Below, piece after piece: positions 7,930 through 18,174 of a stretch of DNA of 36,251 bases. The position numbers and the translations under genes were made by a program. The stretch is from Chloroflexota bacterium. GTDB taxonomy: Bacteria; Chloroflexota; Anaerolineae; Promineifilales; Promineifilaceae. How positions within the stretch are numbered: position 1 is the stretch's first letter; the number at the start of each line of letters is the position of its first letter. Under the pieces are notes generated by a model. The model had not been told where the DNA came from. It searched no databases and saw nothing but the letters and a program-made list of their open reading frames with translations. Location: assembly GCA_024223125.1 (NCBI GenBank), contig JAAEOP010001204.1:1-36251 (forward strand). The letters run 5' to 3'.

Positions 7930-10311
7930 TTAGATACTTTCTCGCAGGGTAAAATCCAACATCTCAACTAATAAATCACCGTTTGCTTTGGTGAAAACCA
8001 AGGGAGGCTTGATTTTGAGGATGTTGTGCAGAGGGCCGTCAGTGCTGATGAGGATACCGCATTCTTTCATTTGGTTGACAACGGCCGCTGCTTCCGTATC
8101 CGCCGCTTCTAATGTTTCCCGGTTACGTACCAATTCAACCCCAATATATAGACCCAAACCGCGCACATCCCCAATGAGGGGGTGTTTTTTTTGCAAACGG
8201 CGCAGCCTGTTTAACAGATGATTACCCACTTCCAGCGCATTTTGCTGCAAATGTTCTTGTTCGATGACATCGAGTACGGCCGTGCCAATGGCACAACTGA
8301 CTGCATTGCCACCAAATGTATTGAAATATTCCATACCATTGTCAAAGGCGGCCGCAATATCTGGTGTGGTTATAACGGCCGCCAGCGGATGTCCATTGCC
8401 AATCGGTTTCCCTAACGTCACAATGTCGGGGATAACATACTGTGTCTCAAAACCCCAAAAATGGGTTCCCACCCGGCCAAATCCAATCTGAACCTCATCA
8501 GCAATACACAACCCACCGGCCGCCCGTACAAAAGCAAATGCGGCTTCTAAATAGCCATTGGGCAGTATGATTTGGCCGCCACAGCCTAGTAGGGGTTCGG
8601 CAATCATGGCAGCCGGGGGCGTTCCTTTTTCTTGCAGATGAGTGATCGTTTCCTGGACGTGTTGGGCATATTGGTGGGCGGTGGCACGGCCGTAGCCCTT
8701 GTACAGCCCGCGATACGGATCAGGCATGGGGACAACATGGACATAGGGCGGAGCGCCTTTGCCGCCAGGGCCATTAAACTTGTAAGGGCTGAGGTTAACC
8801 AGTTCTCCTGTATTGCCATGATAAGCGCCATCTAACACCAACATATCATGACGGCCGGTAGCTGTACGTGCCAGCCGCAAAGCCAGTTCATTCGCTTCAC
8901 TGCCAGAACAGACCAGATAGACCATATTGAGCGGGTCGGGGAATTTAGCCACCAACCGTTCCGCATAATTTACGAACAAATCGTGCAGGTAACGGGTGTT
9001 ACTGTTGAGGAGCGCCATTTGAGTTTGTCCGGCTCGTACCACTCGTGGGTGACAATGGCCGACATGAGGCACATTGTTTACCGCGTCGAGATAAGCACGG
9101 CCGTATTCATCATACAAATATTGCATGGTTCCCCGTACAATCTTCAATGGCTTGTTGTACGATACAGACAGATTAGACCCAATATACTGACCCCGTTTCC
9201 CCAAAATATCCTTTCCAAACAATCCCGTTTTCCCACCATCCATTGTCGGGCTATCTACTGAAAACTGCTCACTGAAAACTGAAGATGGCAATCCACAGGC
9301 ATAACGAAAAACTGCCTGAGAAAAACCAGCCTCACACTGGTCTAATTTGCGTAAGGCTGCCCAAGACGGCCGTGCCGAAATCTGCAAATAGGCATCCTCT
9401 GGATTTTGTACCTGCTGGTAGCTGGACATGGTTACGCTCACACACAAACGCATGACGATGAGATTAAAAAGCAGACTGATTTCATTATCCAGCAGCGGAT
9501 ATACATCATGGTAGCCAGCGACCACCTGTGCTGCTGCCAGGATGGGGTCGGGCTGTTCCAACAGAGCATAAGCGGCGGCAATGGCCACTTCGCACACAAC
9601 TGGTGCATACACCATATCGCCAAAATCTATGATGCTAAACTGCAATGGCTCTTTTAGCGCCAGGATGTTGTAATCATTGGCATCGTTGTGGATGATTTGC
9701 TGACGCAGGTGTGGAAGTTGCGGTAAGGTGTTTTGTTGGAAGGTATCCAGGTGGGATTGGACAAGGACACGGTCGTCTTTATCCTGAATGTATTGCGTAT
9801 AATCATCAATATATGCCGCCTGAGTTAAATCCCAATTAAGCTGGCGATGGGCGGCTGGATGTTCAAATGGCGCTAATGCTTTATCGATCTGACCTAGAAA
9901 GCGGCCCAGGCTTCGCTGCAAATGGGCGTCGTGGGGTTGGAGGTGGGCATAAAGTGTCCCTGGCAGGTAAGTTAACAGACGCACCGGGTAAGGTTGGCCG
10001 CTGCTGTCTGTGGCCGTTTCGATGGTTTGGTGGCTGACGGCCGCTATCACTTTTGGACACATATTGGCGGCCGGCCAAACCGCAGACAGATGAATCATGG
10101 CTTGGTTTTGCAATTCCAGCACAGAGACATCTTCAGCTGTCCCTGAAATTTTGAGGATATATTCCTGACCAGAATTGGTTGTCAGATGGAAATTTTGGTC
10201 TCGTTCGCTGGGAAGAGGGGTGGGGATGATGGTACGGCCGTATAACCTGTCTGCAATTTCAGCCGCCTCCTCTAATGAAAAGGCAGGTCGAGTGTGATGA
10301 ATCTCAGGCAT
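7930..10311 (-). CDS. APH-fold kinase / class III aminotransferase fusion
   Basis: The 793-aa protein has two enzyme domains. Residues about 10-325 are an aminoglycoside-phosphotransferase/homoserine-kinase-like fold: Lys in Y-I-L-K-I-S near 54, the Brenner motif H208-N-D210-A-N-D-Y-N215, and D229-F-G. Residues about 365-793 are a PLP class III aminotransferase: G470-S-E-A-N, D605-E in the cofactor pocket, and Schiff-base Lys K635 in L-G-K-P-I-G-N-G. The aminotransferase half resembles the human AGXT2L/ethanolamine-phosphate phospho-lyase group. A kinase followed by a PLP lyase fits a phosphorylate-then-eliminate scheme on an amino alcohol or hydroxylated amino acid; the substrate is unknown. 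From memory, some bacteria carry the same pair with an M23 domain between the halves; here an M23 gene is the neighbour. The linker (about 343-355) is encoded by an intergenic-type repeat. Confidence 0.92.
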   Translation of the reverse strand: MPEIHHTRPAFSLEEAAEIADRLYGRTIIPTPLPSERDQNFHLTTNSGQEYILKISGTAEDVSVLELQNQAMIHLSAVWPAANMCPKVIAAVSHQTIETATDSSGQPYPVRLLTYLPGTLYAHLQPHDAHLQRSLGRFLGQIDKALAPFEHPAAHRQLNWDLTQAAYIDDYTQYIQDKDDRVLVQSHLDTFQQNTLPQLPHLRQQIIHNDANDYNILALKEPLQFSIIDFGDMVYAPVVCEVAIAAAYALLEQPDPILAAAQVVAGYHDVYPLLDNEISLLFNLIVMRLCVSVTMSSYQQVQNPEDAYLQISARPSWAALRKLDQCEAGFSQAVFRYACGLPSSVFSEQFSVDSPTMDGGKTGLFGKDILGKRGQYIGSNLSVSYNKPLKIVRGTMQYLYDEYGRAYLDAVNNVPHVGHCHPRVVRAGQTQMALLNSNTRYLHDLFVNYAERLVAKFPDPLNMVYLVCSGSEANELALRLARTATGRHDMLVLDGAYHGNTGELVNLSPYKFNGPGGKGAPPYVHVVPMPDPYRGLYKGYGRATAHQYAQHVQETITHLQEKGTPPAAMIAEPLLGCGGQIILPNGYLEAAFAFVRAAGGLCIADEVQIGFGRVGTHFWGFETQYVIPDIVTLGKPIGNGHPLAAVITTPDIAAAFDNGMEYFNTFGGNAVSCAIGTAVLDVIEQEHLQQNALEVGNHLLNRLRRLQKKHPLIGDVRGLGLYIGVELVRNRETLEAADTEAAAVVNQMKECGILISTDGPLHNILKIKPPLVFTKANGDLLVEMLDFTLRESI
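9257..9281. repeat. ACTGAAAACTG repeat pair inside the fusion-gene linker
   Basis: Two exact copies of ACTGAAAACTG lie at 9257-9267 and 9271-9281, inside the segment that joins the kinase and aminotransferase domains. The same 11-mer occurs inverted at 35544-35554, and a 10-base form at 24752-24761, both at gene ends or between genes. Read in frame it codes for the linker F-S-E-Q-F-S-V-D. Confidence 0.7.
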
Positions 10312-11587
<1,276 letters not shown>

Positions 11588-11608
11588 GGTGAACTGTAAT
11601 CCGTAATT

Positions 11609-11630
11609 CGTATCCCGTAATCGGAATACG
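11609..11630. repeat. Small intergenic hairpin between gmd and the mutase gene
   Basis: CGTATCC at 11609-11615 pairs with GGAATACG at 11623-11630 with one bulged A. The surrounding 60-bp gap is built from shuffled CGTAAT/CGTAT/ATACG words, typical of repeat-derived spacers in this window. Confidence 0.35.
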
Positions 11631-11665
11631 GCATACGACATACGCATATGAAAAAGGAGACAAAA

Positions 11666-13084
11666 ATGAGCGATATAAAATTTGGTACAGACGGTTGGCG
11701 CGGCCGCATTGGGGATGATTATACGTTTGACAATGTACGGCGCTGCGCGCAGGGGTTTGCCGCGTTTATTCAGCAGGAAGGGCTGGCCGAAAAAGGAATT
11801 GTGATTGGATATGATAAGCGATTTCAGGCAGAGTTTTTTGCGGCCGCGGCTGCCGAAGTATTAGCGGCCAACAATATTCAAGTTTGGTTAACCGATGGGG
11901 CTACCCCGACGCCGACGATTTCGTACGCGGCCGTACACAAACAAACGGGCGGCGCGATCAACATTACCGCCAGCCACAACCCCCATTGGGACTGTGGTTT
12001 TAAGGTACGCGACCCCAACGGCGGCGCCATTCCTCCGGCTGATTTGAAGAAGATTGAAGCCTTGATTCCGGATATTTCCGGGGTGAAGCGGATGAAGTTG
12101 GATGACGGTATGAGCGATGGCCGTATTCACAAATTCAATGCTGCTCCAGCTTACATCGAACAACTAAACCACCTTGTAGAACTTGATCCCATCAAAAATG
12201 CTGGTTTCAATATTTTGGTAGATTGCATGTGGGGCAATGGCGCCGGTTGGTTCCCCCGTTTGTTAGCCGACGGTAAAACCCATGTGCAAGAAGTTCACAA
12301 TGAGCGCAACCCCATTTACCCGCACATGACCCGTCCTGAACCCATTCCCCCCAACGTAGATCATGGTCTCAGCTTTGTGACCAAAGTGGGGGCCGATATA
12401 GCCGTTATCAATGATGGGGATGCGGACCGGGTAGGGTTTGGGGATGAAAACGGCCGTTTCATGGACCAACTGCGCGTGTACGGGCTGATGGGGTACTACT
12501 TGCTGGAAGTTCGCGGCGAGCGCGGCCCCATCGTAAAAACCATTTCCACCACCAAAATGCTCAACAAGCTGGCTAAAATTTATGATGTGCCTGTGTATGA
12601 AACGGGCGTAGGCTTCAAATATATCGCCCCCAAAATGGTAGAAGTGGGGGCTATGATTGGCGGTGAAGAGAGCGGCGGTTACGCTTTCCGCGGCCATGTG
12701 CCGGAACGGGATGGTATTTTAGCCGGGTTGTACATGCTGGACATGATGGTACAAACTGGTAAAAAACCATCTGAACTACTGCACGATCTTTTTGAAAAGG
12801 TTGGCCCCCACTATTACAATCGCATTGATACTTACTTTGACCAGTCCCGTAAAGCTGAAATTAAACACAATGTAGCCTCCGCCCGGCCGTCCACAATTGG
12901 CGGCTTAAAAGTGACCAACATTGTAACCATAGACGGCCATCAATTTGTAATGGAGGATGGGGGCTGGTTGCTGGTGCGGTTTAGCGGCACAGAACCAATC
13001 ATCCGCGTCTATTGTGAAACGACGCATGAGGATAAAGTGCAGGCAATTTTGGATGATGGGATGCATCTGGCTGGTTTACAATAG
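11666..13084 (+). CDS. Phosphoglucomutase/phosphomannomutase family protein
   Basis: This alpha-D-phosphohexomutase of 472 aa interconverts hexose 6-phosphate and 1-phosphate. From the ATG at 11666 the four family signatures are in order: phosphoserine loop T-A-S-H-N-P with S103, Mg2+ loop D250-G-D-A-D-R255, sugar-binding G-E-E-S-G-G (near residue 333), and phosphate-binding R-F-S-G-T-E-P near the end. A longer start exists at 11648, but the ideal ribosome-binding site AAGGAG (11654-11659) lies inside that extension and six bases before 11666, so 11666 is preferred. Downstream of gmd by 78 bp, it probably provides mannose-1-phosphate for GDP-mannose, though glucose-1-phosphate is equally possible by sequence. 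A hairpin follows the stop codon. Confidence 0.93.
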   Translation: MSDIKFGTDGWRGRIGDDYTFDNVRRCAQGFAAFIQQEGLAEKGIVIGYDKRFQAEFFAAAAAEVLAANNIQVWLTDGATPTPTISYAAVHKQTGGAINITASHNPHWDCGFKVRDPNGGAIPPADLKKIEALIPDISGVKRMKLDDGMSDGRIHKFNAAPAYIEQLNHLVELDPIKNAGFNILVDCMWGNGAGWFPRLLADGKTHVQEVHNERNPIYPHMTRPEPIPPNVDHGLSFVTKVGADIAVINDGDADRVGFGDENGRFMDQLRVYGLMGYYLLEVRGERGPIVKTISTTKMLNKLAKIYDVPVYETGVGFKYIAPKMVEVGAMIGGEESGGYAFRGHVPERDGILAGLYMLDMMVQTGKKPSELLHDLFEKVGPHYYNRIDTYFDQSRKAEIKHNVASARPSTIGGLKVTNIVTIDGHQFVMEDGGWLLVRFSGTEPIIRVYCETTHEDKVQAILDDGMHLAGLQ

Positions 13085-13106
13085 CAAGATGTATATAGAG
13101 TTCAAA

Positions 13107-13129
13107 GGGGTAGATAAACTATCTACCCC
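13107..13129 (+). terminator. Perfect 10-bp hairpin after the mutase gene
   Basis: GGGGTAGATA, a 3-base loop, then TATCTACCCC, starting 23 bp after the stop codon. There is no T-tract, so it may be a weak or factor-assisted terminator or an operator for the antirepressor-like gene that starts 26 bp later. Confidence 0.45.
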
Positions 13130-13154
13130 ATGATGATATTATGAGGAGGGTCAC

Positions 13155-13952
13155 ATGGCAGATATGAAATCTTTGCTCCCCATTGAACAACGATCTATTG
13201 ACTTTTATGGGGATGATTTAACGGCCGTGCGCGCCAATAACGGCCGTGTGTATGTTTCCTTGCGACATATGTGCCGGGCGTTAGATGTTGATGATCAGGG
13301 ACAGCGGCAGCGCATCAACAGAAATAACGTTCTGAAGCACGGTTTAATGGTATGTAAAATACATACCATTCAGGGAGATCGAGATACTTACGTGCTGCGG
13401 GTAGATTTGGTGCCACTTTGGTTGACTGGTATCCGCACCAGCATGGTGAAGGATGAGATTCGGGTAAAACTGGAAAGATTTCAAGAAGAAGCGGCTGCTG
13501 TTCTCTGGGAAGCGTTTCAGGAAGGTTACCTGACAACCGATGATGATTTTGAGAATTTATTGCAAACGGCCGACCGCGATGTTGTAGACGCTTACCGAAT
13601 GGCTCAGGCCGTTGTCAAGCTGGCGCGACAGCAGGTTGTTTTGGATGCTCGCTTGAAGCAAACAGAAACGCAGCTTGCTTCTCACACAGAACGGCTAGAC
13701 CAGATCGAAGCCACATTGACCGACGATGAACGCATCATCACAGAAGCACAGGCATCGCAGTTAAGCCAGGCAGTCAAGGCTGTTGCCATGGCCATGCCAG
13801 AGCCAAATTTTCAGAAGGTGTATGGTCAGTTGTATCGTTCTTACGAAGTTACCAGTTACAAGCTGCTGCCCGCTAACCGTTTTAAGGATGCTATGAACTT
13901 TTTAACCGAATGGTTTATCCGCCTGACAGGTGATGAGAAGGTTCCTTTTTAA
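13155..13952 (+). CDS. Phage antirepressor N-terminal domain protein (P22 AR-like)
   Basis: This 265-aa protein has a P22-type antirepressor N-terminal domain at about 15-125 (FYGDDLTAVRANNGRVYVSLRHMCRALDVD, then R-I-N-R and a VPLWLTGIRTSMV segment). Residues about 140-200 form a helical, coiled-coil-like stretch (QLASHTERLDQIEATL). The C-terminal 60 residues (YGQLYRSYEVTSYKLLP) resemble the ORF6C-like tails of phage regulators. In phages such proteins inactivate repressors or act as DNA-binding regulators; the role here is unknown. No integrase, capsid or other phage gene is nearby, and the gene carries two ACGGCCGT octamers, so it looks domesticated and long resident. A strong GAGGAGG at 13143-13149 supports the start. 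Confidence 0.82.
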   Translation: MADMKSLLPIEQRSIDFYGDDLTAVRANNGRVYVSLRHMCRALDVDDQGQRQRINRNNVLKHGLMVCKIHTIQGDRDTYVLRVDLVPLWLTGIRTSMVKDEIRVKLERFQEEAAAVLWEAFQEGYLTTDDDFENLLQTADRDVVDAYRMAQAVVKLARQQVVLDARLKQTETQLASHTERLDQIEATLTDDERIITEAQASQLSQAVKAVAMAMPEPNFQKVYGQLYRSYEVTSYKLLPANRFKDAMNFLTEWFIRLTGDEKVPF

Positions 13953-13990
13953 GCGGCGAGAGGTTCTGCCCTTTCAAAAAGTGGAACCTT
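13938..13990 (+). terminator. Inverted repeat spanning the antirepressor stop codon
   Basis: AAGGTTCC-TTTTT (13938-13950) is complementary to AAAAA-GT-GGAACCTT (13976-13990), with a 2-base bulge and a 25-base loop. The left arm contains the last codons of the preceding gene. It may end transcription, though no clear T-tract follows the right arm. Confidence 0.35.
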
Positions 13991-14013
13991 TACTCTGATG
14001 CTTCCCCCATAAA

Positions 14014-15849
14014 ATGCAAAAACGTAACAAACGCCAACGAATGGTGCAAAATCAGGTACGGCGATTGGCAGGTCGCCTTTTACAATGGCAGGAGCTTAGT
14101 GACCGGCTGGCTCGCGTCCGGCTTGTTTTATTCGGGCTGGCGATGTTACTCAGCGGCTTTACCTTTTTGAATTGGGGAGCGTGGCCCTGGGCGGCCGTCA
14201 CGGCCGTCGCCTTCATCCCCTTTATCATTCTGGTTATCTCACACCGGCGGGTAGACACGGCCGTAACCCGTGCCCAAATTTTGTTAAATCTCAAGCAAAC
14301 CCATCTGGCCCGCCTGGATTTAGATTGGGAAAATCTGCCGCCACCCCTATCCTTACCAGAACGATTCGACCATCCTTTTGCTACTGATTTAGATTTGTTG
14401 GGACCGCGTTCACTGCATCATTTGTTGGACACGGCCGTTTCCCAGACAGGCAGCCAGCGATTACGTGATTGGTTGCTGCACACTGACCCCAATCCCCAAA
14501 TGATAGCCCGGCGGCAGGCGTTAGTTGGGGAACTGCAAGGACTGACTCACTTCCGTGATCGGCTGGCCTTGCAAGCTACCCTTGTCACCCAATCAGATCG
14601 ATTTTCAGGACAGACAATGGCAGATTGGCTGGAAGAAACGAGTGATCCGCAAGCAGTACGGCCGTTGCTCATCGGTTTGGCTTCATTGGCGTTCATCAAC
14701 ATCAGTCTGTTTTTGTTGGGGATGGCTGGCATCTTGCCCAATGTGTGGCTGATACCCTGGATTATTTATGTTGGACTGTACGTTACCTTAGGCTCTCGTA
14801 ACACCAGTTCTCTGTTTCGTGATGTGCTGTTTTTGCAGGACAGTTTAGAAACGCTGCAAGGAGTATTTGGCTTTTTGGAATCAAACCGATTCAAGCGCAC
14901 ACCCCATCTGCAAACATTGTGTACGCCGTTTTTGGATGAGGGGGAACGGCCGTCGCAGCATATCCGCCGTGCCAAAAGAGTAGCCGCCGGGGTGGGGGTG
15001 CAGCAACATCCTTTCGTTGGGTTTTTGCTCAATGCCATTGTGCCCTGGAATCTGTACTTTGCTTACCGTATGGCCCAATGTCTCCACAACCTGGCCGACC
15101 ATCTGCCCCGATGGCTGGACATTTGGTATGAATTGGAAGCGTTAAACAGCCTGGCAACATTTGCCTGGCTCAACCCCAGTGTGGCCCACTTTCCCGAAAT
15201 CGTGACGGAACCAGTTCGTTTTCAGGCTCGGCAAATCGGTCATCCGCTGGTTCCCGTTTCGGAGCGAGTGTGTAATGATTATCACGTTGAGAGGGCTGGT
15301 TCGGTGGCTGTTATTACCGGGTCTAATATGGCTGGAAAGAGTACCTTTTTACGGACACTGGGCATCAATCTGGTTTTGGCTTATGCGGGCGCGCCGGTGG
15401 TAGCTGAATCGCTGCAAACGTCGCTGTTCCGGTTGTTTGCCTCAATTCGGGTAGCCGATTCCCTGACTGATGGCTACTCATTCTTTTATGCTGAAGTGCG
15501 GCGGCTGGAACAGTTGTTAACAGAATTACACCGGGAAGATGAACGGCCGTTGTTCTTCCTGATAGATGAGATTTTCCGGGGAACCAATAATCGGGAACGG
15601 CTCATTGGCAGCCGTTCTTACATTCGCGCCTTAGCCGATGGGCAGGGGGTGGGTCTGATTGCTACCCACGATTTGGAACTGGTCTATTTAGCTGATGAAA
15701 GCAGCCAGATTCGTAATTTTCATTTTCGGGATGATGTGGCTGACGGCCGTATGGTCTTTGACTACAAACTGCATTCCGGTCCCTGCCCAACAACCAATGC
15801 CCTGAAAATTATGCGCCTAGCTGGCCTACCTGTGGAGGATGGACATTGA
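14014..15849 (+). CDS. Membrane-anchored MutS-family ATPase
   Basis: This 611-aa protein has a C-terminal MutS ATPase domain (about 405-611): Walker A G-S-N-M-A-G-K442-S, Walker B F-L-I-D518-E519, then R-G-T-N-N-R-E-R and the trans-acting T-H-D-L segment. Residues about 120-385 match the lever/core of MutS (PRSLHHLLDT, then R-R-Q-A-L-V). The mismatch-recognition domain of MutS is absent, and so is the Smr nuclease domain of MutS2. Instead, hydrophobic stretches at about 36-52, 58-77, 217-237 and 242-260 predict four membrane segments. This variant is known only as a MutS-like family, also seen in Bacteroidetes, and a role in mismatch repair is doubtful. Seven ACGGCCGT octamers lie in the gene, the densest in the window. 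No clear Shine-Dalgarno is seen. Confidence 0.9.
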   Translation: MQKRNKRQRMVQNQVRRLAGRLLQWQELSDRLARVRLVLFGLAMLLSGFTFLNWGAWPWAAVTAVAFIPFIILVISHRRVDTAVTRAQILLNLKQTHLARLDLDWENLPPPLSLPERFDHPFATDLDLLGPRSLHHLLDTAVSQTGSQRLRDWLLHTDPNPQMIARRQALVGELQGLTHFRDRLALQATLVTQSDRFSGQTMADWLEETSDPQAVRPLLIGLASLAFINISLFLLGMAGILPNVWLIPWIIYVGLYVTLGSRNTSSLFRDVLFLQDSLETLQGVFGFLESNRFKRTPHLQTLCTPFLDEGERPSQHIRRAKRVAAGVGVQQHPFVGFLLNAIVPWNLYFAYRMAQCLHNLADHLPRWLDIWYELEALNSLATFAWLNPSVAHFPEIVTEPVRFQARQIGHPLVPVSERVCNDYHVERAGSVAVITGSNMAGKSTFLRTLGINLVLAYAGAPVVAESLQTSLFRLFASIRVADSLTDGYSFFYAEVRRLEQLLTELHREDERPLFFLIDEIFRGTNNRERLIGSRSYIRALADGQGVGLIATHDLELVYLADESSQIRNFHFRDDVADGRMVFDYKLHSGPCPTTNALKIMRLAGLPVEDGH

Positions 15850-16290
15850 CACTAGACGGTTGACCGCAGATGGTTGTTATTGTCTGGAGTCGCCGCGGGA
15901 CAGACCGGCCGAGGCGTATTCTTCATGGACGGGTTGTAGATACTCAATGGCCACCACTAATAAAGTACCCATCATCTTGATGGCGCAATTTAACCATTGT
16001 TGTTGAATTGTCAACAAAGTCTAATGAGCTTCAATTTGTTGAATTACTATTTCTACGCGCAATTGCAGAATCATCCAGTCGGAGTAGTTGACCAGTTTGC
16101 TGGTTGAAATGTCCAAATCAGGTAAATGAAATTTGTATGATTTTATGCAAATTTTATATTGCGTTGATGAGATAAATCTATTAAACTGTAGGCATTCCTA
16201 TCTGGAATTAGACAAATCACCACCAAATGAGCCAATGTGATGCCGTAGGGTCATTACCGTCGTTGTATCGGTGGGAGGAGAGGAGATCTA
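15850..16290. other. 441-bp gap with a possible gene relic
   Basis: Between the MutS-like gene and the UspA-like gene the only coding-like signal is the minus-strand interrupted frame at 15877-16197. The plus-strand end has the GGAGGAGAGGAG ribosome-binding region of the next gene. No terminator or RNA gene was recognised. Confidence 0.5.
15877..16197 (-). pseudogene. Possible gene relic, frame broken by one TAG
   Basis: On the minus strand 107 codons are open except for a single in-frame TAG at 16021-16023. The two halves (VNYSDWMILQLRVEIVIQQI before and MMGTLLVVAIEYLQPVHEEY after the stop) look protein-like, but there is no start codon with a ribosome-binding site and no family that I recognise. 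Chance could give such a frame, so this is a weak call. Confidence 0.22.
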
Positions 16291-16701
16291 ATGATTGCGA
16301 TGACGGCCGTATCCCCCCAAAGTTTAGACAATATACCTATCGTTCCTTGTCTGCCCCTAGATTCGGCACGTGAACTGTTGGCTGGCAAGGATGAAAGTAG
16401 ATTTCGTCGTTTGCTGCTGCCATTTGACTGCCAAGTTTTGGATGAGCCTGAATTGGCTGATCTGATGCTCAAAATACGGCAGGTAGATGGAACCGTGACA
16501 ATACTGCATGTTGGCTGCGAAGTGGAGTTGGATGAGGAAAGGTTGTTTACGACTATGCGTGGTTTGCAAGCAAAAATATCCTCGCAAATGTCTGGGGTGG
16601 TCATGGTAGATAGTATTGTGGCTGACACGGCCGCAGCTCTCTTTGATTATGCTCGCCAGCACAATATTGATTTGATTGTATTACCCAAAGTATCTGCTTA
16701 G
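16291..16701 (+). CDS. Divergent, short UspA-like protein
   Basis: This 136-aa protein resembles half of a universal stress protein fold. A first strand LLLPFDCQVLDEPEL takes the place of the usual V-P-L-D-G-S, followed by a helix, the strand VTILHVG, and later VVMVDSIVADTAAALFDYARQ with IDLIVLPKVS. It stops exactly where the ATP-binding G-x2-G-x9-G-S/T motif and last helix should follow, so it is either an ATP-independent variant or a C-terminally shortened copy. UspA proteins act in stress survival; a function here cannot be assigned. The start is backed by GGAGGAGAGGAG five bases upstream. It converges on the relics at 16733-17006, which suggests that a deletion or rearrangement affected this spot. 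Confidence 0.65.
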   Translation: MIAMTAVSPQSLDNIPIVPCLPLDSARELLAGKDESRFRRLLLPFDCQVLDEPELADLMLKIRQVDGTVTILHVGCEVELDEERLFTTMRGLQAKISSQMSGVVMVDSIVADTAAALFDYARQHNIDLIVLPKVSA

Positions 16702-16732
16702 ATGCAGTAGTCAGTCTCCAATCTCATTTCTC

Positions 16733-16858
16733 TCATGCAAATCGAGCCGAGTAGATGGGTGGAAAATAATTCCCTATACATTCCCATGTATCACCCCGGT
16801 CGGCCGAGTAGAACAGGTTGCCGCTTGTGCTGCCAAAGATAAGTTGGTAGACGGCCAC
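16733..16858 (-). pseudogene. C-terminal tail of a BNR/sialidase-like repeat protein
   Basis: In a minus-strand frame different from that of the upstream MoaD head, about 40 codons end with TGA at 16733-16735. They read FGSTSGNLFYSADRGDTWE, then CIGNYFPPIYSARFA. This matches the last BNR (Asp-box, S-x-D-x-G-x-T-W) repeat and the L-P-P-I-Y-x-x-R-F ending of bacterial BNR/YVTN-type proteins annotated as sialidase-like. There is no start codon. The piece directly adjoins the truncated MoaD-like frame, so the two appear joined by a deletion that removed the end of one gene and nearly all of the other. Confidence 0.6.
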
Positions 16859-17006
16859 GTTCGTCTACAATGTAGGCCGCCAGCCCAGGATAGGCCCGAT
16901 CAAGATTGTGAATGATGTCGGCAACCGTACGGCCGTCAACCTCTGTTGGATTGTCCAGAGTAGGAAAAAAACGTGCCAAATGCCGTGTAAATTTCACTTG
17001 TACCAT
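16791..17006 (-). pseudogene. Truncated MoaD/ThiS-like protein
   Basis: The ubiquitin-like head is clear: VKFTRHLARFFPTLD, then a T-V-A-D-I-I-H-N-L helix and YPGLAAYIVDERGRL. In intact MoaD/ThiS-family proteins this is followed by a strand such as R-K-H-V-N-I-F-V and ends in Gly-Gly. Here the sequence changes after G-R-L (near 16850) to unrelated residues and ends L-G-R-P-G, so the sulfur-carrier tail is lost. The ATG at 17006 has GGAGGT five bases upstream and is preferred over an upstream start at 17030. It lies 34 bp after the DinB gene on the same strand and was probably co-transcribed with it. Confidence 0.6.
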
Positions 17007-17040
17007 TGCGCCACCTCCGTCAATTGTCAACGATCAATAT

Positions 17041-17925
17041 TCAATCGGCCACAATATTTTGTGTCTGTTGTACAATGGCTGAAATCGTCTCTGCTCGTTC
17101 CTGAATAACGGCCGCCAATTCAACTTGCTTTGTTTGCAACAGGCGCTCAACCCCAATCGTCAACCCCTCCACTTCGGCCAGGGCGTCAAACAGTAAACGG
17201 ATTAAGCGGTGGGCTTCTGTAGGCGAACGGCCGAGCATGACTAACGTTTTCTCTGCCTGGATGAGATGTTGGCGCAGGTGAGCGTCAAAACGGTGCAGCC
17301 GATATTGCAGCGAATACGTTTCCTCTTCCCACCAGACAGGAGAAGGGGCGGCTAACTCATCAGCAGTTATCCCCCCGAATCGCGCCCAGGATCGGAAATG
17401 GAGTTTCTCATAATATGCCTGCATTTCTGCCAGTGAGCCTTCTTCCATAATTTGGCAGAAGTCGGCATCAGGCCCCACGATTGTTTCTGGGGCGTCATTG
17501 GGTAGCAGGGGCGGCAATTTACTAGATTGTTTGTGTTGCAGACCCACAAAGACCAATGTGTGAAACCACCGTTCGGCAGCAACAATATGACCGAGTACTA
17601 CCCGCAGCGGCCACTCATTGGCAGCTGGTTCCTGATCATATTCGGCTTCTGTAACGCCCAGCAAAACGGCTTGCAATGTTCGGTAGCCACGATGATTTTG
17701 GGCCAGGACGTGTTGAGCGGCCGTGATCGACATTTGTCTCTTCTGCCGTTCCTGAACACATTGCACAGCCAAATCACGCAGCTCTTGGCTTGTGCCCAAA
17801 AAAGCAAGGCGTACTCCTTCATCATGTTTGCGCCAATGGTAAGGTTGGCTTAAATCAATATCCGTAAATGTGTGGGCTGTTTGGGCGAGGTGGGTGACGG
17901 CCGTTGTCAATTGTTGATTGATCAT
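17041..17925 (-). CDS. DinB-like (YfiT/DinB_2 superfamily) protein
   Basis: This 294-aa protein is mainly helical. The region about 75-230 fits the DinB four-helix fold: a conserved W-P-L-R-V-V-L-G-H113-I-V-A-A-E-R-W helix, and a second helix with R-L-H211-R-F-D-A-H216-L-R-Q-H220. The histidine triad (one per helix) usually binds a metal ion; members include metal-dependent thiol transferases and hydrolases in small-thiol chemistry. The last 70 residues are an added helical segment rich in Glu and Gln. The substrate cannot be told. AAGGAAG before the ATG supports the start. The downstream partners on this strand are the MoaD and BNR relics. Confidence 0.82.
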   Translation of the reverse strand: MINQQLTTAVTHLAQTAHTFTDIDLSQPYHWRKHDEGVRLAFLGTSQELRDLAVQCVQERQKRQMSITAAQHVLAQNHRGYRTLQAVLLGVTEAEYDQEPAANEWPLRVVLGHIVAAERWFHTLVFVGLQHKQSSKLPPLLPNDAPETIVGPDADFCQIMEEGSLAEMQAYYEKLHFRSWARFGGITADELAAPSPVWWEEETYSLQYRLHRFDAHLRQHLIQAEKTLVMLGRSPTEAHRLIRLLFDALAEVEGLTIGVERLLQTKQVELAAVIQERAETISAIVQQTQNIVAD

Positions 17926-18174
17926 GTGTCAACTTCCTTAATTTCTCTGGAAATTTGGAATTTTCAGGGAATCATAGTCTGTACATATTAGCACAACCGT
18001 TCTGAATTGCCAAAGATTTGAGATAGGGCAATCGTGTTTCTTATGTCAAGAAGAATTACTCAATGTACAGGCGTTGTTTTTGCATAAAAAATCTTGTTGC
18101 AAGAAACATCAGATTTAACACCCTAGACGGTAACCGGCAGAGGGTATCTGGGAACGAATTAGCGCCAATGGTTA
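17926..18174. other. Gap before the LysM lipoprotein end
   Basis: This 249-bp stretch holds the leader of the DinB-like gene and the downstream region of the lipoprotein gene, both on the minus strand. No gene, strong hairpin or -10/-35 pair was recognised. Confidence 0.45.

Noticed and set aside
8848..9261. 137-codon plus-strand frame
   Set aside because: Lies fully antisense to the well-supported aminotransferase domain; no start signal.
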